From assembly GCA_958295665.1 (NCBI GenBank), contig OY282560.1, positions 305,455,236 to 305,519,235 of the forward strand: 64,000 nt of DNA, given 5' to 3'. This document shows positions 33,100 to 43,200 of this stretch, piece by piece. Under the pieces are notes generated by a model that was not told where the DNA came from, ran no database searches, and saw only the letters and a list, made by a program, of their open reading frames with translations. Positions within the stretch are counted from its first letter, which is position 1. Each line of letters begins with the position of its first letter. The DNA is from Tipula vernalis. Taxonomy: Eukaryota; Arthropoda; Insecta; Diptera; Tipulidae. A program made the translations under genes and the position numbers.

Positions 33100-34560
33100 T
33101 TATTCATACGTAATAGTTGGTGTTTTGGGTTTTAAAAAAAACACGATCCAGCAAATTACCCTAAAACCGTTTTTAGTTTTTAAGCCAAGATTCAATATTA
33201 ACAGACAACTGTTTAATTTATTGCTCTTTGTAGCTGATTCACAACAGTTTGTGTAGATGAGGTTATTTAACATAATAACAACTTTAAAACGACGGATTTA
33301 TAGAATTACTCCGGATACCAAAGCCCAGCCATTAAAATTCATTAAGTTTTGCCATCTATCGTAGCTACGGTGGATTGAACACAATTCATCAATGAAATTA
33401 TAACTTCTGTTTTTATATTTCCAGTCGATTATTGTTAAGTGTGAAAATTGGTCATACACCTTCAAATGATACGAAAATATAACCCCCCCCCCCTTCCCCG
33501 CTGGTAGAATCATTTTTAAATTTTTAAATATATACAATAAATTTAAAATAAATATTTTTTTTACGAAAATAAATAAATTCGACTGACTCGCCAGTCAAAG
33601 CCTTCATTAGCTGGTCCCTCCTAAATTTTGCGTTGCGGCTAATAAATTTAAGGATTTGAACGAATATTATCTAAAAATTAGCTGGATGCCCACAGAAGTT
33701 TGAAAACCCAGAACATGCCCAGAGAAACGTCAGGACGTCTGGTCACTCTAATCTTACCTAGATCGTACCTAGGCGAGAAGGAGAATGTCAAAACAAAACT
33801 AAAAAGACAATTTCTCCTGTCAGCATTTAGTCTTCCCAGACAAGGGTTATGCATGGGAGTCTGGATTTTATTAAAATGTAAACAAAGGATTTGTTAATAT
33901 TGATGTCAAGGCGAACGAATTAAATTTTCCATATTACATTGCAAAAATCCAGACTTCCACCTGGAAAGGTGAAATGAATGCCGAAATTTTCTTAGAGTAT
34001 TATTTTTATATAGAGGTTAGACGTCCATACATCGTTTTTGTGCTTTAAGGCTAAATGACTACTAATATTCATAGTTTGTCTTACAAGCGTAACTTTTATA
34101 TTCAGGAGGTCCTAATATAAATATTTAGCCAAAGCAAATAAAAGTTTTTTTTTGTTAAAACCAGGTAATCTCTCTCATGTTTGAGTTTAACTGGTGCCCC
34201 TACAGAGTACCTTGATGTTTTTATAACTTGTAAAAAACTCTGAAGTATCATTTTGTAATTACCAAGAAATCTTCAGATTTTGTAAATAAAGGTTTGTGAA
34301 ATTGAAGTAGACTGACACACTACTGCAAGAAAACCGTCTTATGGGATTTTGCCGGAGAATCACAGCAACCATTTTAAATTGGCTTTGAAAAGATGCATCA
34401 TCAAAAACCCAGCTATCTCCCACAATATTATAATTATTGCAAGCAAAAGCCGGTAAGTTAAAATATTTTGTAAAAGTATTATTAGTGTAGCAGTTATTAG
34501 AACAGAGGAGTACAAAATGAAATAGCGGAGTACAGGAGTAAGCACTAGGCGAAAGTAGTA
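33100..34560. other. Interruption within the transposase-like gene
   Basis: Between the N-terminal and catalytic halves I find no family similarity. A GT donor (ACGAG|GTGAGA) sits near 34647, so part of this could be a large intron or an insertion. An inverted repeat at 33855-33958 and a C run at 33483-33491 lie inside. Short frames here match nothing. Confidence 0.4.
33855..33958. repeat. Inverted repeat, ~26-nt arms
   Basis: GGGAGTCTGGATTTTATTAA (33855) is mirrored by GCAAAAATCCAGACTTCC (ending 33958). Pairing continues through AATGTA/TACATT. Total span about 104 bases. Confidence 0.7.
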
Positions 34561-35510
34561 CAAATACTCCGATCGTACTCATTTCGACAGCACTGGTTGT
34601 GCTCATCGCACTTAATGCACAAATCTTTTTTTGTGTCCTCGTTCTCACCTCGTTTGAAAAATATCTTTGTATACCGAAAATTTAACCGGATCGTCCAACT
34701 CATTACAATATAACTGATACATCTTTTTAAAATTTAAATGCGGCTCCAAATATTTTTTGTTGGATGAAGCGCGGCAGTAATGCGAATCGACTGTTTCAAA
34801 TCCGTTGATATGACTTGCTACTTCGTCTAATTTGTTTTCAGATAGTTTATGTTTGGCATATTATTGTTTCCCCTTTGCTGGCGATTTCGTGGTGTTGGTT
34901 TTTTCATCGATGAGGTTGTCGAAATAATAGTGTATTCGTGTTTTATTTATGTCTAAGGTTTTAACAAAAAATACTTGGCATACTCTGGCTATTTTGCCCA
35001 ATTTTCGAAAATGGTAATTGTAGGTATGTTTTCTTCGAGAATTGTTATTCTCAGTACGTTTTCTCTCCACTGACAACCTGGAAACCATTTTAGCAAAAAA
35101 TTCGCCTTTTGAGTTTGAATTCAATTTCCAAAATTGTCGAAATATGTTTTGCCTTTCTGCGAAACTAAACAGTTCGTTGCAACCGTAAGGACAACTAGCG
35201 GCACACCCAACTTTTATTTCTCGCTTTTTACGGGTTATCCCCAAGTGATCGTCAAACTCTTCACCCGCTTGACATTTAATTTTCCGTACATTCATTTTCC
35301 ATTTTTCTGGGCGTTTTAATCTTTTGGTCGTCAATTTTTTTGAGCTACATGGACTCTCTAAAAATATATTTTAAAAGTCAATTAGTGCACTAAATTATCT
35401 TTAAGAAGTATGTATAAACTTTTACCATCACGCAATTGGTCGATCATGCCTTCGGCTTGTACAGGTGGAAAATATTCTGGATCATTATTCGTATCAAGGC
35501 ATGATGATAC

Positions 35511-36959
35511 TATAAATCATTGTATTTGATGTGTATTAAAAGAAATAAACAGAAATAATCTTACCTTAGGGTTAGGACCATTTTGATCGGGTGGGTTATA
35601 AAAGTTAATCCACATAAATTTTAATTAAAATTACAAACTACAAAATAGCGATTTACAATGATTGATAGGACTGCGGCGAGAGAACGCCTCATCTGATTGG
35701 AGCAATTCTGGTGTCAATTTGTCCGTACAGAAACTGTGGTGAATAATATATTTTAAATTAAAACATTTATCCTTAGCATCTTATAAACGTTTTATAAACG
35801 TGTGTATTGTTTTATGCAGACTTTATGTTTTTGTTAATATTGATTTGAATTATATTGCCGAATTGTCAGTGCGTGTTCTTGACGTGCAAGGGAATAACGA
35901 CTCGCAAATTAACAATTGCAGAGTGAGGAAACGTACCAAATTTATGCAAATCATTATTCTGTTTGGCCTTACAACCGCCTGTTCTTATCTTTAAATAAAT
36001 TTGGAAATTTCAGGTCCTCAACACCCTCGACCAAATTCACTGAAAACTTGTACGGAATGACTGTTGTGTTGAAAATTTAGATCAAGAATTCCATGTAGCT
36101 GCAGCTTTTCCAGCCCTACTTTTCATCTCGCCTACTAAATTATTTTCTCTCACAGAACTTAATAAATTCATTTCGCTTGATCATTGAGAAGGAATTTTAG
36201 TATTTTCTGCTTAGCTCAAATCCTTGTTTTATGACAAAGTCATCCAGACTCAAATGATTACATATAATAAAATAATTTCGAATGGTAAATGCAGCTCCTA
36301 CAAATCCTGCGTATTCTGAATGAACGAAGCTACCATATACCCTAACCATAATACTACCCCGAGCCCTCACAATTTTTGCAGCAAATTTTAGAAAATTACT
36401 ATATGCTCCCTTCGAAAGATTATAAACGGACTCACATAAAGTCGGCCGACTTTACATTTTCCTGGGTGAATAACATTACTTTGAAGTTAATTTTGATTCG
36501 AGTGATAATTTTAATTTATATAATGTTCATTTTATTTTGAATAAAAGTGTTTAAATTTTTAATTGTTGGCAACTCAAGAAAATGAAAATACGGTTTAAGT
36601 ACCAATCGAACGGCAATTTTAAGGGATGAATTCAATCCGTTCAATTTACCTTCAGCTCGATAAGCACAATGAATTATCGTTGTTTAAGTCCAAACTAGGC
36701 AATTATTGCTAATAGGCACCACAAGAAAAACGAACATCATGATAATGGCTCATTTGAATTGCTTTATCTAAGCAGCACAAAACCCTAAAAGGTTTCTTCA
36801 ATGCGAACCTTTAGCCTTTAACTTTTCTCGTCAAATAAATTAAACAATTTTTAGAAATTTAAATAACCCTTTGCCAATTTAAATTAAACTATACTCTAAA
36901 CTATACTCTAGACTCTGTTTAATCAGATGCAACGAGTACTGATGGAATACCCGTTAAGT
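35511..36959. other. Spacer, possibly upstream exons/promoter of the transposase-like gene
   Basis: On the minus strand a second donor/acceptor pair (CCTAAG|GTAAGA near 35572 and TTATAG near 35514) precedes the exon at 35500. The reading frame does not carry across it cleanly. The rest shows no gene. Confidence 0.35.
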
Positions 36960-37500
36960 TCGTCAGAATGATTTTTCCCTATATTGACTGCTATCTCCTG
37001 CACGGTCATAATAGCTCGATTATGCGCTCCATATTTCAGTTGATTTGGAAACATTCTAAAATAATACCTATTCCAAAAAAAAGCAGAAATGTACTAATTT
37101 ATCTGAATTTCGACCTATCAGTTTGCTGCAGGACTATCCAACATATTTGAAGGAGTTTTGCAAATACAAATAGTAGAAAACATGAATTCCAAAAGTCTTC
37201 TATCTGAATTTCAGTTAGCTTATAGATCTAACCACAGCACGACAACTGCGATGACAACTGCTTTGTACCAGATGAGCTCCTGAAGTTTTCTTCTTCTGCG
37301 AGTCAATTGGTTCATTCATACTTTTCTAATCGTTCACAAATTGTAACCATGTTCACTTCCATATCCGGTTCTAAAAACACTTATTCTGGTGTTCCTCAAG
37401 ATTAAATTTTTGGGACCATTTTTATTTATGGTGTATGCTAATGACCTGTCGAAAGTAATTATACAATGTAAATAGCCTTTATTTGCTGACGATTGAAATT
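36960..37500 (+). pseudogene. Non-LTR retrotransposon reverse transcriptase fragment (CR1/Jockey-like)
   Basis: Reads WKHSKIIPIPKK, SEFRPISLLQ, LSNIFEGVLQIQIVENMN and LLSEFQLAYRSNHSTTTAM, then after a deletion SYFSNRSQIVTM, NTYSGVPQ, GPFLFMVYANDL and FADD near 37480. This is the finger-to-palm part of a non-LTR RT, which primes on nicked chromosomal DNA. Frames shift at least four times and about 100 codons between HSTT and YFSNR are missing. Endonuclease and C-terminal parts are absent. Confidence 0.85.
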
Positions 37501-37880
37501 GTTACACAGAGATTATTCGACATTTCTAGGATTATTCGAGATTTTTAAAGATTTTCGATTTTATTCGAACGGCAATGTTCTGCGCTTAGCTTTGAGTTGT
37601 AAGAGCTTGCAGAGTTACACATGAAAATCTAGATGGTGTTATTTAAAAGATCTTGCTATAGTTTATTCGAAATTATTCAAGAATGTCCAGGTTATTTACG
37701 TTGTACATGGCAGTGATTAGCATTTATAGGATTTTCTTTGGTTTTACATACTTACGGATAATTTGATATTTGAGAACATTCTAGAATATTCAAGACACTT
37801 TGAAAATTCGACATTTGTGAGATTATTTTAAAATTTGTGATATTTTATCGATATATTTAGAACTCGTCATAGCATAGAGT
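37500..37880. repeat. Loose ATTCGAGATTTT-type repeat
   Basis: Words such as GGATTATTCGAGATTTTTAA, TATTCGAAATTATTCAAG and ATTCAAGACACTTTG recur irregularly. Possibly a decayed minisatellite. No gene to 38084. Confidence 0.4.
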
Positions 37881-38084
37881 TGCGATAGGTCTCATTTTAT
37901 TTAAGGCCATTCAAATGAATCGCGTTTGAATATGTCCACCAAATTAAATCTGAGTAAACCAATTGGTTTTCTCAAACATGTAACGCTCGAAAATGGAAAC
38001 CCATTTTGAATGAAGGATATTTACATTGAGAACAAATATTCTGATTTTGTTTGGTCATAAAATAACCTTTGTAATATCAAATTT

Positions 38085-38795
38085 CTCAGTAAAATGATTT
38101 GATTTGAAAAGCTTCGTTAAGTGAAAGCTCTTGAAACTAAATGTTCTTGACATTAAACATTTTAACAGAAGACACAATTTATAGAAAGGTACAAAGATCA
38201 CCGAGAAATTATAAATAAATTATAAAGCTTAAAGCTCATCGAAAACAAATACTCTAAATTAATCCTAAAATACCACCTTCCTTTAAAATATCAAATTTGA
38301 AAGTCAAATTAACCAAAATACTGTCATCCCTTGTAAAAAGCTCAAAAATGTTAAATTCAGCTTAAAGCTCATTGGAAACAAATATTCTAAATTTATCCCA
38401 AAATCCCGTCGCCTTTTTCAATTCCGAATTTCGGAGTCAAATGATTTGATTTGAAAAGGTTCGTTAAGTGAAAGCTCTTGAAGCTAACAGTTTTTGACAT
38501 TAAACATTTTAACGGAAGAGACAATTTATAGAAAGGTACAAAGATCACCGAGAAATTATAAATAAATTATCAAGCTTAAAGCTCATTGAAACGAAATACC
38601 CAAAATTAATCCAAAAATTCGACCTTCCCTTGTAATATCAAATTTTAAAGTCAAATTAACCAAAATTCTGTCATCTCTTGCGAAAAGTTCAAAAATGTTA
38701 AGTTCAAACCCAAAAAGTATGAATTAATTTAAGCTTAAAGCTCATTGGAAACAAATATTGAAAATTTATCCCAAAATACCGTCGCCTGTGTTATA
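38085..38795 (+). repeat. Two tandem copies of a ~347-bp unit
   Basis: ATGATTTGATTTGAAAAG starts at 38094 and again at 38441 (offset 347). Both copies share GTTAAGTGAAAGCTCTTGAA, ACAATTTATAGAAAGGTACA, AAGATCACCGAGAAATTATA and GTCAAATTAACCAAAAT. Each copy has within it two related ~130-base subrepeats starting GCTTAAAGCTCAT. Divergence between copies is modest, so the duplication is fairly recent. It is non-coding. Confidence 0.92.
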
Positions 38796-39064
38796 CAAAG
38801 AAATGTTTTTTAGACTCATATCATTATCGCCCGTATAACATCAAGATATTTTCTAGTTCCAGATAGCTCTTCGATTGTCTGTAAATAATCTTGTTCTATT
38901 TTTAGTGTGTAGCAGCTAGCAGATTTATAAATCGAGAATTCATTCCCACACATATAGTTTTCTACCTTTACCTGTATTTGGCCTTCAAAACATCCCCTTA
39001 ACTTTTGCCGTATGACTACATGCTTGTACAGGGCTAAGTTCATTTTATGATAGCAAATTGTGTG

Positions 39065-39200
39065 ATTTTTGATCCTCATACATTAAAAGCCGGTGTCCTC
39101 CAAGGATACCTCGTAACCCCTATACTATTTCTAATATTCATTAATGATCTCTTATCCGATACACTCACTCCAATTCATTTGTCGTATGCTAGCTTTTCAT
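39065..39200 (+). pseudogene. Non-LTR RT palm fragment
   Basis: LKAGVLQGYLVTPILFLIFI followed by NDLLSDTLTPIHLSYAS is the GVPQGS...LF-IFINDLL...YADD block of a Jockey-type RT. GVPQGS reads GVLQGY and YADD reads YAS, so it is inactive. No other part of the element is seen nearby. Confidence 0.85.
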
Positions 39201-40189
39201 TTTTCCTAATTTTATTTCACCGTGAATTTAAATAAAGCATGCTTTCCTCATCTGGAATTTAGATAGAATTATTCTGAAAATCAAGGTGATACTTAAATTT
39301 GGATTAGAAGTCTTCTTCAATATATCGCAACATGCTATCGGAACAATGCTATGCTGAACCGAACAAGTCGCGTCGTTGTTGACAGTTTTCCGTTTGATTA
39401 TTTATGTTATTTAAATTTTCATTTTCGTTAGGTTTTTGTCGCATATAGCAATAATTATTTCGATATTTAATTGGATATGTTAGGTAATGTCTTACATATA
39501 AACAGAACATTAAAATTTCTAAATTGAACCATATACATATGTGCTGGATGGCTGAGGACATTTTGTTTTCGATAAACTAGAAAATTTAGGTTGATTAGAA
39601 AGTTGTCTAGGATTTTTAAGATACCACGCTAACGCTGTATGGCCTTATTTGAAACACGACTAACTTTTTACCTGTTGCTTGGAAGAACAGAAATAATTTG
39701 TTTTTTTTGTGTAGTTAAAACGCTATACAGATTCTTTTAAGCTCGAAAATCAACATGCTTTGTGATCTTTGTGAAATTTTATGTGATCGTGAAAACCTTC
39801 CTAGAAAGTTCGTAAAGCCGTTTTAGAATTATTGTTTTTAATGACTTTCGCCGCGTAAATGCCTTCAGCACGAATGGAAACTTCGTTTAATTAAGACAAA
39901 ATTTCTTGAACGAGATGGGCATTTTCCTTGACAGGTTCATCCCGCCATTAAAAAATATTATCGAGCTTTATTTGCAAGTGTTCACATGAATATAACTCTG
40001 GAAAATTCGTTTTGTAATTGATATAATTGGTTGTTTGAACGAAGCTGTTCGTAATAATAGCAGCAAAGCAACAAATATAATTTCAACTAAGATTTTCAAC
40101 GTATAACTGGAATATACAACTATTTTCTAAATTCGTAATGGGTTACTTCAAGTATTGCACGGAAGGTAAGCGAAACTTTATTATAAAAT
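39201..40189. other. Spacer, nothing recognised
   Basis: AT-rich with short frames only. It may include eroded flanks of the Tc1-like fragment that follows. Confidence 0.35.
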
Positions 40190-40500
40190 GTCAATGTGAA
40201 GGACATCTTGCAAAAAATTAACGGGTTTTCGGGCCGATAAAGCTGAAACATCGTAAAAAATTAAAAAAACTGACCGTATCGACCGGCAAGAAAAACTCCC
40301 AAGTCAGCTCGAAAAACATAAAGAAGGAATTTCATTAGCGGCTATATTAAAAGCTAAATTTACCGCTAGGAGTACGAGAAAAGTACCGTTGCTCAGCAAG
40401 AGACATGTCGCAAAAAGACTACAGTTGGACCGTAGAAAATGCGAAATGTTTTATGGAGCAAATTTCTAGAATTTTTTGGAAATTCTTTAAACTTCCGAAA
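40190..40500 (+). pseudogene. Tc1-like transposase fragment
   Basis: GRPIKLKHRKKLKKL, NSQVSSKNIKKEF, LAAILKAKFTARSTRKVPLL and SKRHVAKRLQ follow one another through two frames. This matches the second DNA-binding helix region of Tc1-type transposases (GR-rich hook, -TVRR-L---G, K-P-LS--H---RL-FA). A short RNVLWSKFLEFFGN near 40440-40480 looks like the VLWSDESKFELFG block with its catalytic Asp deleted. The rest of the catalytic domain is gone, replaced by the Gag of the adjacent Ty3 element. Confidence 0.62.
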
Positions 40501-40719
40501 ATGTAGAAACTCTTTAAACGTTTATTCATATCGAGCAAGAGTAACACAATATTTGTCGACGTGTGCCCCAAAATCTGTCTTTCGAGATTTTTTATGTTCG
40601 GAATTTGGTCCTATTCCTGATTTTTCTTTCGAGAAAACGGGGTCATCTCTACAAAATATGGTAGTTTCATTATACAAATATATCCCCGAAAATAAAAATA
40701 AAAAAAACCGAACAAACGC

Positions 40720-41100
40720 CCAACTGGGCGATCGGAGGTCGACTGAACTTTTAAGACAGATTTAAGTGATGGCTAAAACCCAATTTAGCTAATCTGTCGA
40801 GGCTAGGCTCAATACACTCGTAAACCGCCTTACTGCGCTAAGCAACAAGGGTCGTTCTCGTTCCGGCTCCCGAGGTAACAGCAACCAAAATCGGTCGATC
40901 AGCGCTATTAGTAACAATGGCAATAAGCAAATGTCCACAAACAACTCAGGCAAAACAATTGGAAAAATCATCCAGATTGGAGTTACAACCATAAGAAATA
41001 TGGAAATCAGGCTTGGTCTAGTAAACAGCCTTGTTCATATTTTAAACAACGAGTTGAGTAGATACAAAAACATGAAGCAAAAAATGGGTAGACGTAAGCA
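40720..41100 (+). pseudogene. Gag remnant with mutated CHCC finger, copy B
   Basis: QLGDRRSTELLRQI (to 40763) is the capsid end seen in CsRn1-type Gag. A Ser/Arg/Asn-rich linker follows (RSRSGSRGNSNQNRS). At 40981-41040, in a different frame, comes a finger spaced like CxxH-x9-CxxxC but reading SYNHKKYGNQAWSSKQPC. Two of the three Cys are Ser (AGT for TGT). The finger would bind RNA during particle assembly and is inactive here. There are two frame changes in 300 bases. Confidence 0.72.
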
Positions 41101-41139
41101 GAGTATAAACCGGGACATTATTGAATTTGCGCTCGTCCC

Positions 41140-42290
41140 TGCTGTGTCCCGGGCCCTTGATGGCAAGACCACGAAGATTAGATCCTGATCGGCATAAAGC
41201 CGCTTTTACTGAATTCCAACATATGGTCGATTTGGAGATTTGTCGACCATCGTCATCCCCTGTTTCATGTCCATTACCTATGGTTAGAAAAAAGATCTCG
41301 ATTGGAGGCCATGTGGAGATTATCGACAATTAAATTCGGTGGCAACACCAGATAGATATCCGATTTCTCATATACAGAATTTCTAAATGAATTTACATAG
41401 TTGTAAAATATTCTCCAAGATCGATTTAGTTAGGGCTTACCATCTAATACCAATAGCATCTGATGATAAGACGACAATTACAACTCCGTTCGGGTTGTAT
41501 GAATTCACACGTATGCCTTTTGGGTTACGTAATGCCGCACATATATTCCAATGATTTATTAACGAGTAGTCCGCGGGCTAGATTTCATTTATGTTTATAT
41601 TGAGCGTAATTCCTTGACAATTTTACAACATCAATTGCATATAATAAATCCCCCCAAGAATCACATTAACCCAAAAAAAAATTGGGTTTAATTAAACATA
41701 ATTCTAATTCTTGGTTATGATACCTGCCACCAGAGTCATAATACATAGTAAAATTATATTTTATTTCGAAAGGTTGGATTTTGTCAATTAAATCAAATTG
41801 GCTATTGTCTTGGAGAAAAAAACAAACCCCAAAATAATTCGAATTAAATTTTGGGCAACAAAACACGCCTAAAAATGATTTAATGCACTTAGAACAAATC
41901 TTTAAAAGATTGATCGAATATGACGTGTATATTAAAACATAAAAATGTGTTTTTGGCGTTCAATCATTAGATTTTCTAAGCCATAAAATTACAGCAGATG
42001 GAATTCTACCTTCTGAGGATATAATTCGAGCAATTAGTGAGTTTCCGGTTCCAACTTCTATAAAGCACATTCAACGTTTTATCGGAATGGTTAATTACTA
42101 TCATCGATTTATACCTAATGTAGCGCAAATGTTAGCTCCAATTCACGCACATTTGGCGGTACTAAATAAGTCGCCAAAGCTAACCAAGAACTTTTCTTGG
42201 ACGGATGAATGTAATGCTGCATTTAACCAGGTAATTGTGGTATCGAGACTAAAATTACTCTTCTCGCACACCCAATTGGGAACGCTAAAA
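41140..42290 (+). pseudogene. Reverse transcriptase, copy B, interrupted
   Basis: Starts with PRRLDPDRHKAAFTEFQHMV, then [51 protein letters not shown] and DFIYVYIE. The YIDD box is broken there by an insertion. RT resumes at about 41880 with LMHLEQIFKRLIEYD, VFGVQSLDFLSHKITADGIL and RFIGMVNYYHRFIPNVAQML. RT blocks are otherwise in order, with at least three stops. Better preserved than copy A. Confidence 0.9.
41610..41875. other. Unrelated ~265-bp insertion in RT of copy B
   Basis: Sits exactly at the YIDD region and replaces about 15 codons. Contains AATCCCCCCAAGAATC and ATACCTGCCACCAGAGTCAT and no coding similarity. I see no clear inverted repeats or target duplication, so its nature is unknown. 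Confidence 0.55.
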
Positions 42291-42295
42291 TAAGT

Positions 42296-42640
42296 ATTAC
42301 AACTGATGCATCGAACATTGCCGTTGCCGCTGTCTTTCAACAGTTTAATGAGAACGCGAATGGATTCGAACTATTAGCATTCTTTTCGAAGAAATTAACG
42401 AGTGCTGAAATAAAATATTCAGCATTTGATAGGCAACTCCTAGCAATTTTTCTGGCTGTTATGTAGAAGGTCGGGATTTTACAACTTATACCAATCATAA
42501 GCCACTAACAAGAGCTATTCAGTCTAAAATTGAAAGAAATCCAAGGCAATCACTCCATTTGGATTACATTAGTCAGTTTACATCTGAAATTCAGCAAGTG
42601 CATGTTAAAGAAAACGTGGTAGCGGATACGTTATCAGGTA
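42296..42640 (+). pseudogene. RNase H, copy B
   Basis: ITTDASNIAVAAVFQQFNEN carries the first catalytic Asp, LLAFFSKKLTSAEIKYSAFD the middle block, RQLLAIFLAV the next helix (the conserved Glu of RELLA is Gln). After a small deletion TNHKPLTRAIQSKIERNPRQ follows, where the expected Asp of TDHK is Asn. The domain ends with LDYISQFTSEIQQVHVKENV and VADTLSG. Loss of two catalytic residues and a frameshift make it inactive. Confidence 0.9.
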
Positions 42641-43200
42641 CTTTAAACATTGACTCGGCTACTAACGCAGTACTTTTCGATTATAGAGATATAATTAAGG
42701 CAAAATTAAAAGACGAAGAACTTCAAATTTTATTATCTGGTTCAAACGATCGTCGATCAACTTCTAGTTATAAACTTAAGTTATTTATGTTGCCAGGCCT
42801 GGAAGTCTATTGTGAAGTATCGACAGGATAGTCGTCGGATAGTTTTCGACTCATTACACAATTTAGCACATCCTGGAGTTAGAGCTACTCGGAAACTGAT
42901 TACGGCTCGTTATTTTTTGGCCAAGTATAAACAAAGATATAACTCAATGGGCTACTTCTTGTTTATCCTACCAACGTGCCAAAGTACAAAGACACGCAGT
43001 CTCACCACATGGACAATTTAATATTCCACAAAGTCGATTCAAACATTTCCATTTGGATATCGTTAGACCACTTCCGGTTTCCAACAATTTTTCTTATATT
43101 TTAGCGTGTGTTGATAGGTTTACACACTGCCCTGAGGCTTATTGCATGAGGAATATGTCCGCTAATGCCATTGCCATTACATTTGTTAATAACTATATTT
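42640..43200 (+). pseudogene. Integrase finger and core start, copy B
   Basis: The finger reads FDSLHNLAHPGVRATRKLI (both His kept) followed by SCLSYQRAKVQRH, where the second Cys of CxxC is Tyr. The core begins FKHFHLDIVRPLPVSNNFSY and ILACVDRFTHCPEAY, giving the first Asp, and continues to about 43195. It ends before the second Asp and Glu. Similarity stops abruptly at about 43200, consistent with a deletion breakpoint. Confidence 0.88.

Larger units (their letters stand above)
32089..35510 (-). pseudogene. Decayed intron-containing gene of an unnamed transposase-like (D-D-E-like) family
   Basis: Minus-strand blocks are as follows. An upstream exon (TNNDPEYFPPVQAEGMIDQL, about 35500-35426) is followed by a 68-nt GT-AG intron (35425-35358). 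The exon 35357-34650 holds VGCAASCPYGCNELFSFAER, FRQFWKLNSNSKGEFF, RVCQVFFVKTLDINKTRI and, after one stop at 34862, HINGFETVDSHYCRAS and LEPHLNFKKMYQLY. A ~1.5-kb interruption follows. Next come TRIVVIDLQNVFALPKANV (about 32890), DKIIIWTDSCVPDNRNS (about 32705), YSEPGYSLLQEVDAVHSTLE (about 32570) and a C-terminal region to 32089. I know this arrangement as an unnamed repeat-associated protein of many insects, but have no family name. The Asp, Asp and Glu in VIDLQ, WTDS and LQEVD look like a D-D-E nuclease triad (inference). Frameshifts and at least three stops make this copy dead. Confidence 0.62.
40720..43200 (+). mobile_element. Ty3/gypsy remnant B, CsRn1-like (sister of 95-1795)
   Basis: A longer copy of the family at 95-1795. 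Gag end, RT, RNase H, integrase finger and the start of the integrase core follow in order, with an unrelated ~265-bp insertion inside RT. It is cut off at about 43200 before the second integrase Asp. No LTRs were found. CsRn1-clade assignment rests on the unusual CHCC-type Gag finger spacing and RT phrases. Confidence 0.9.
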
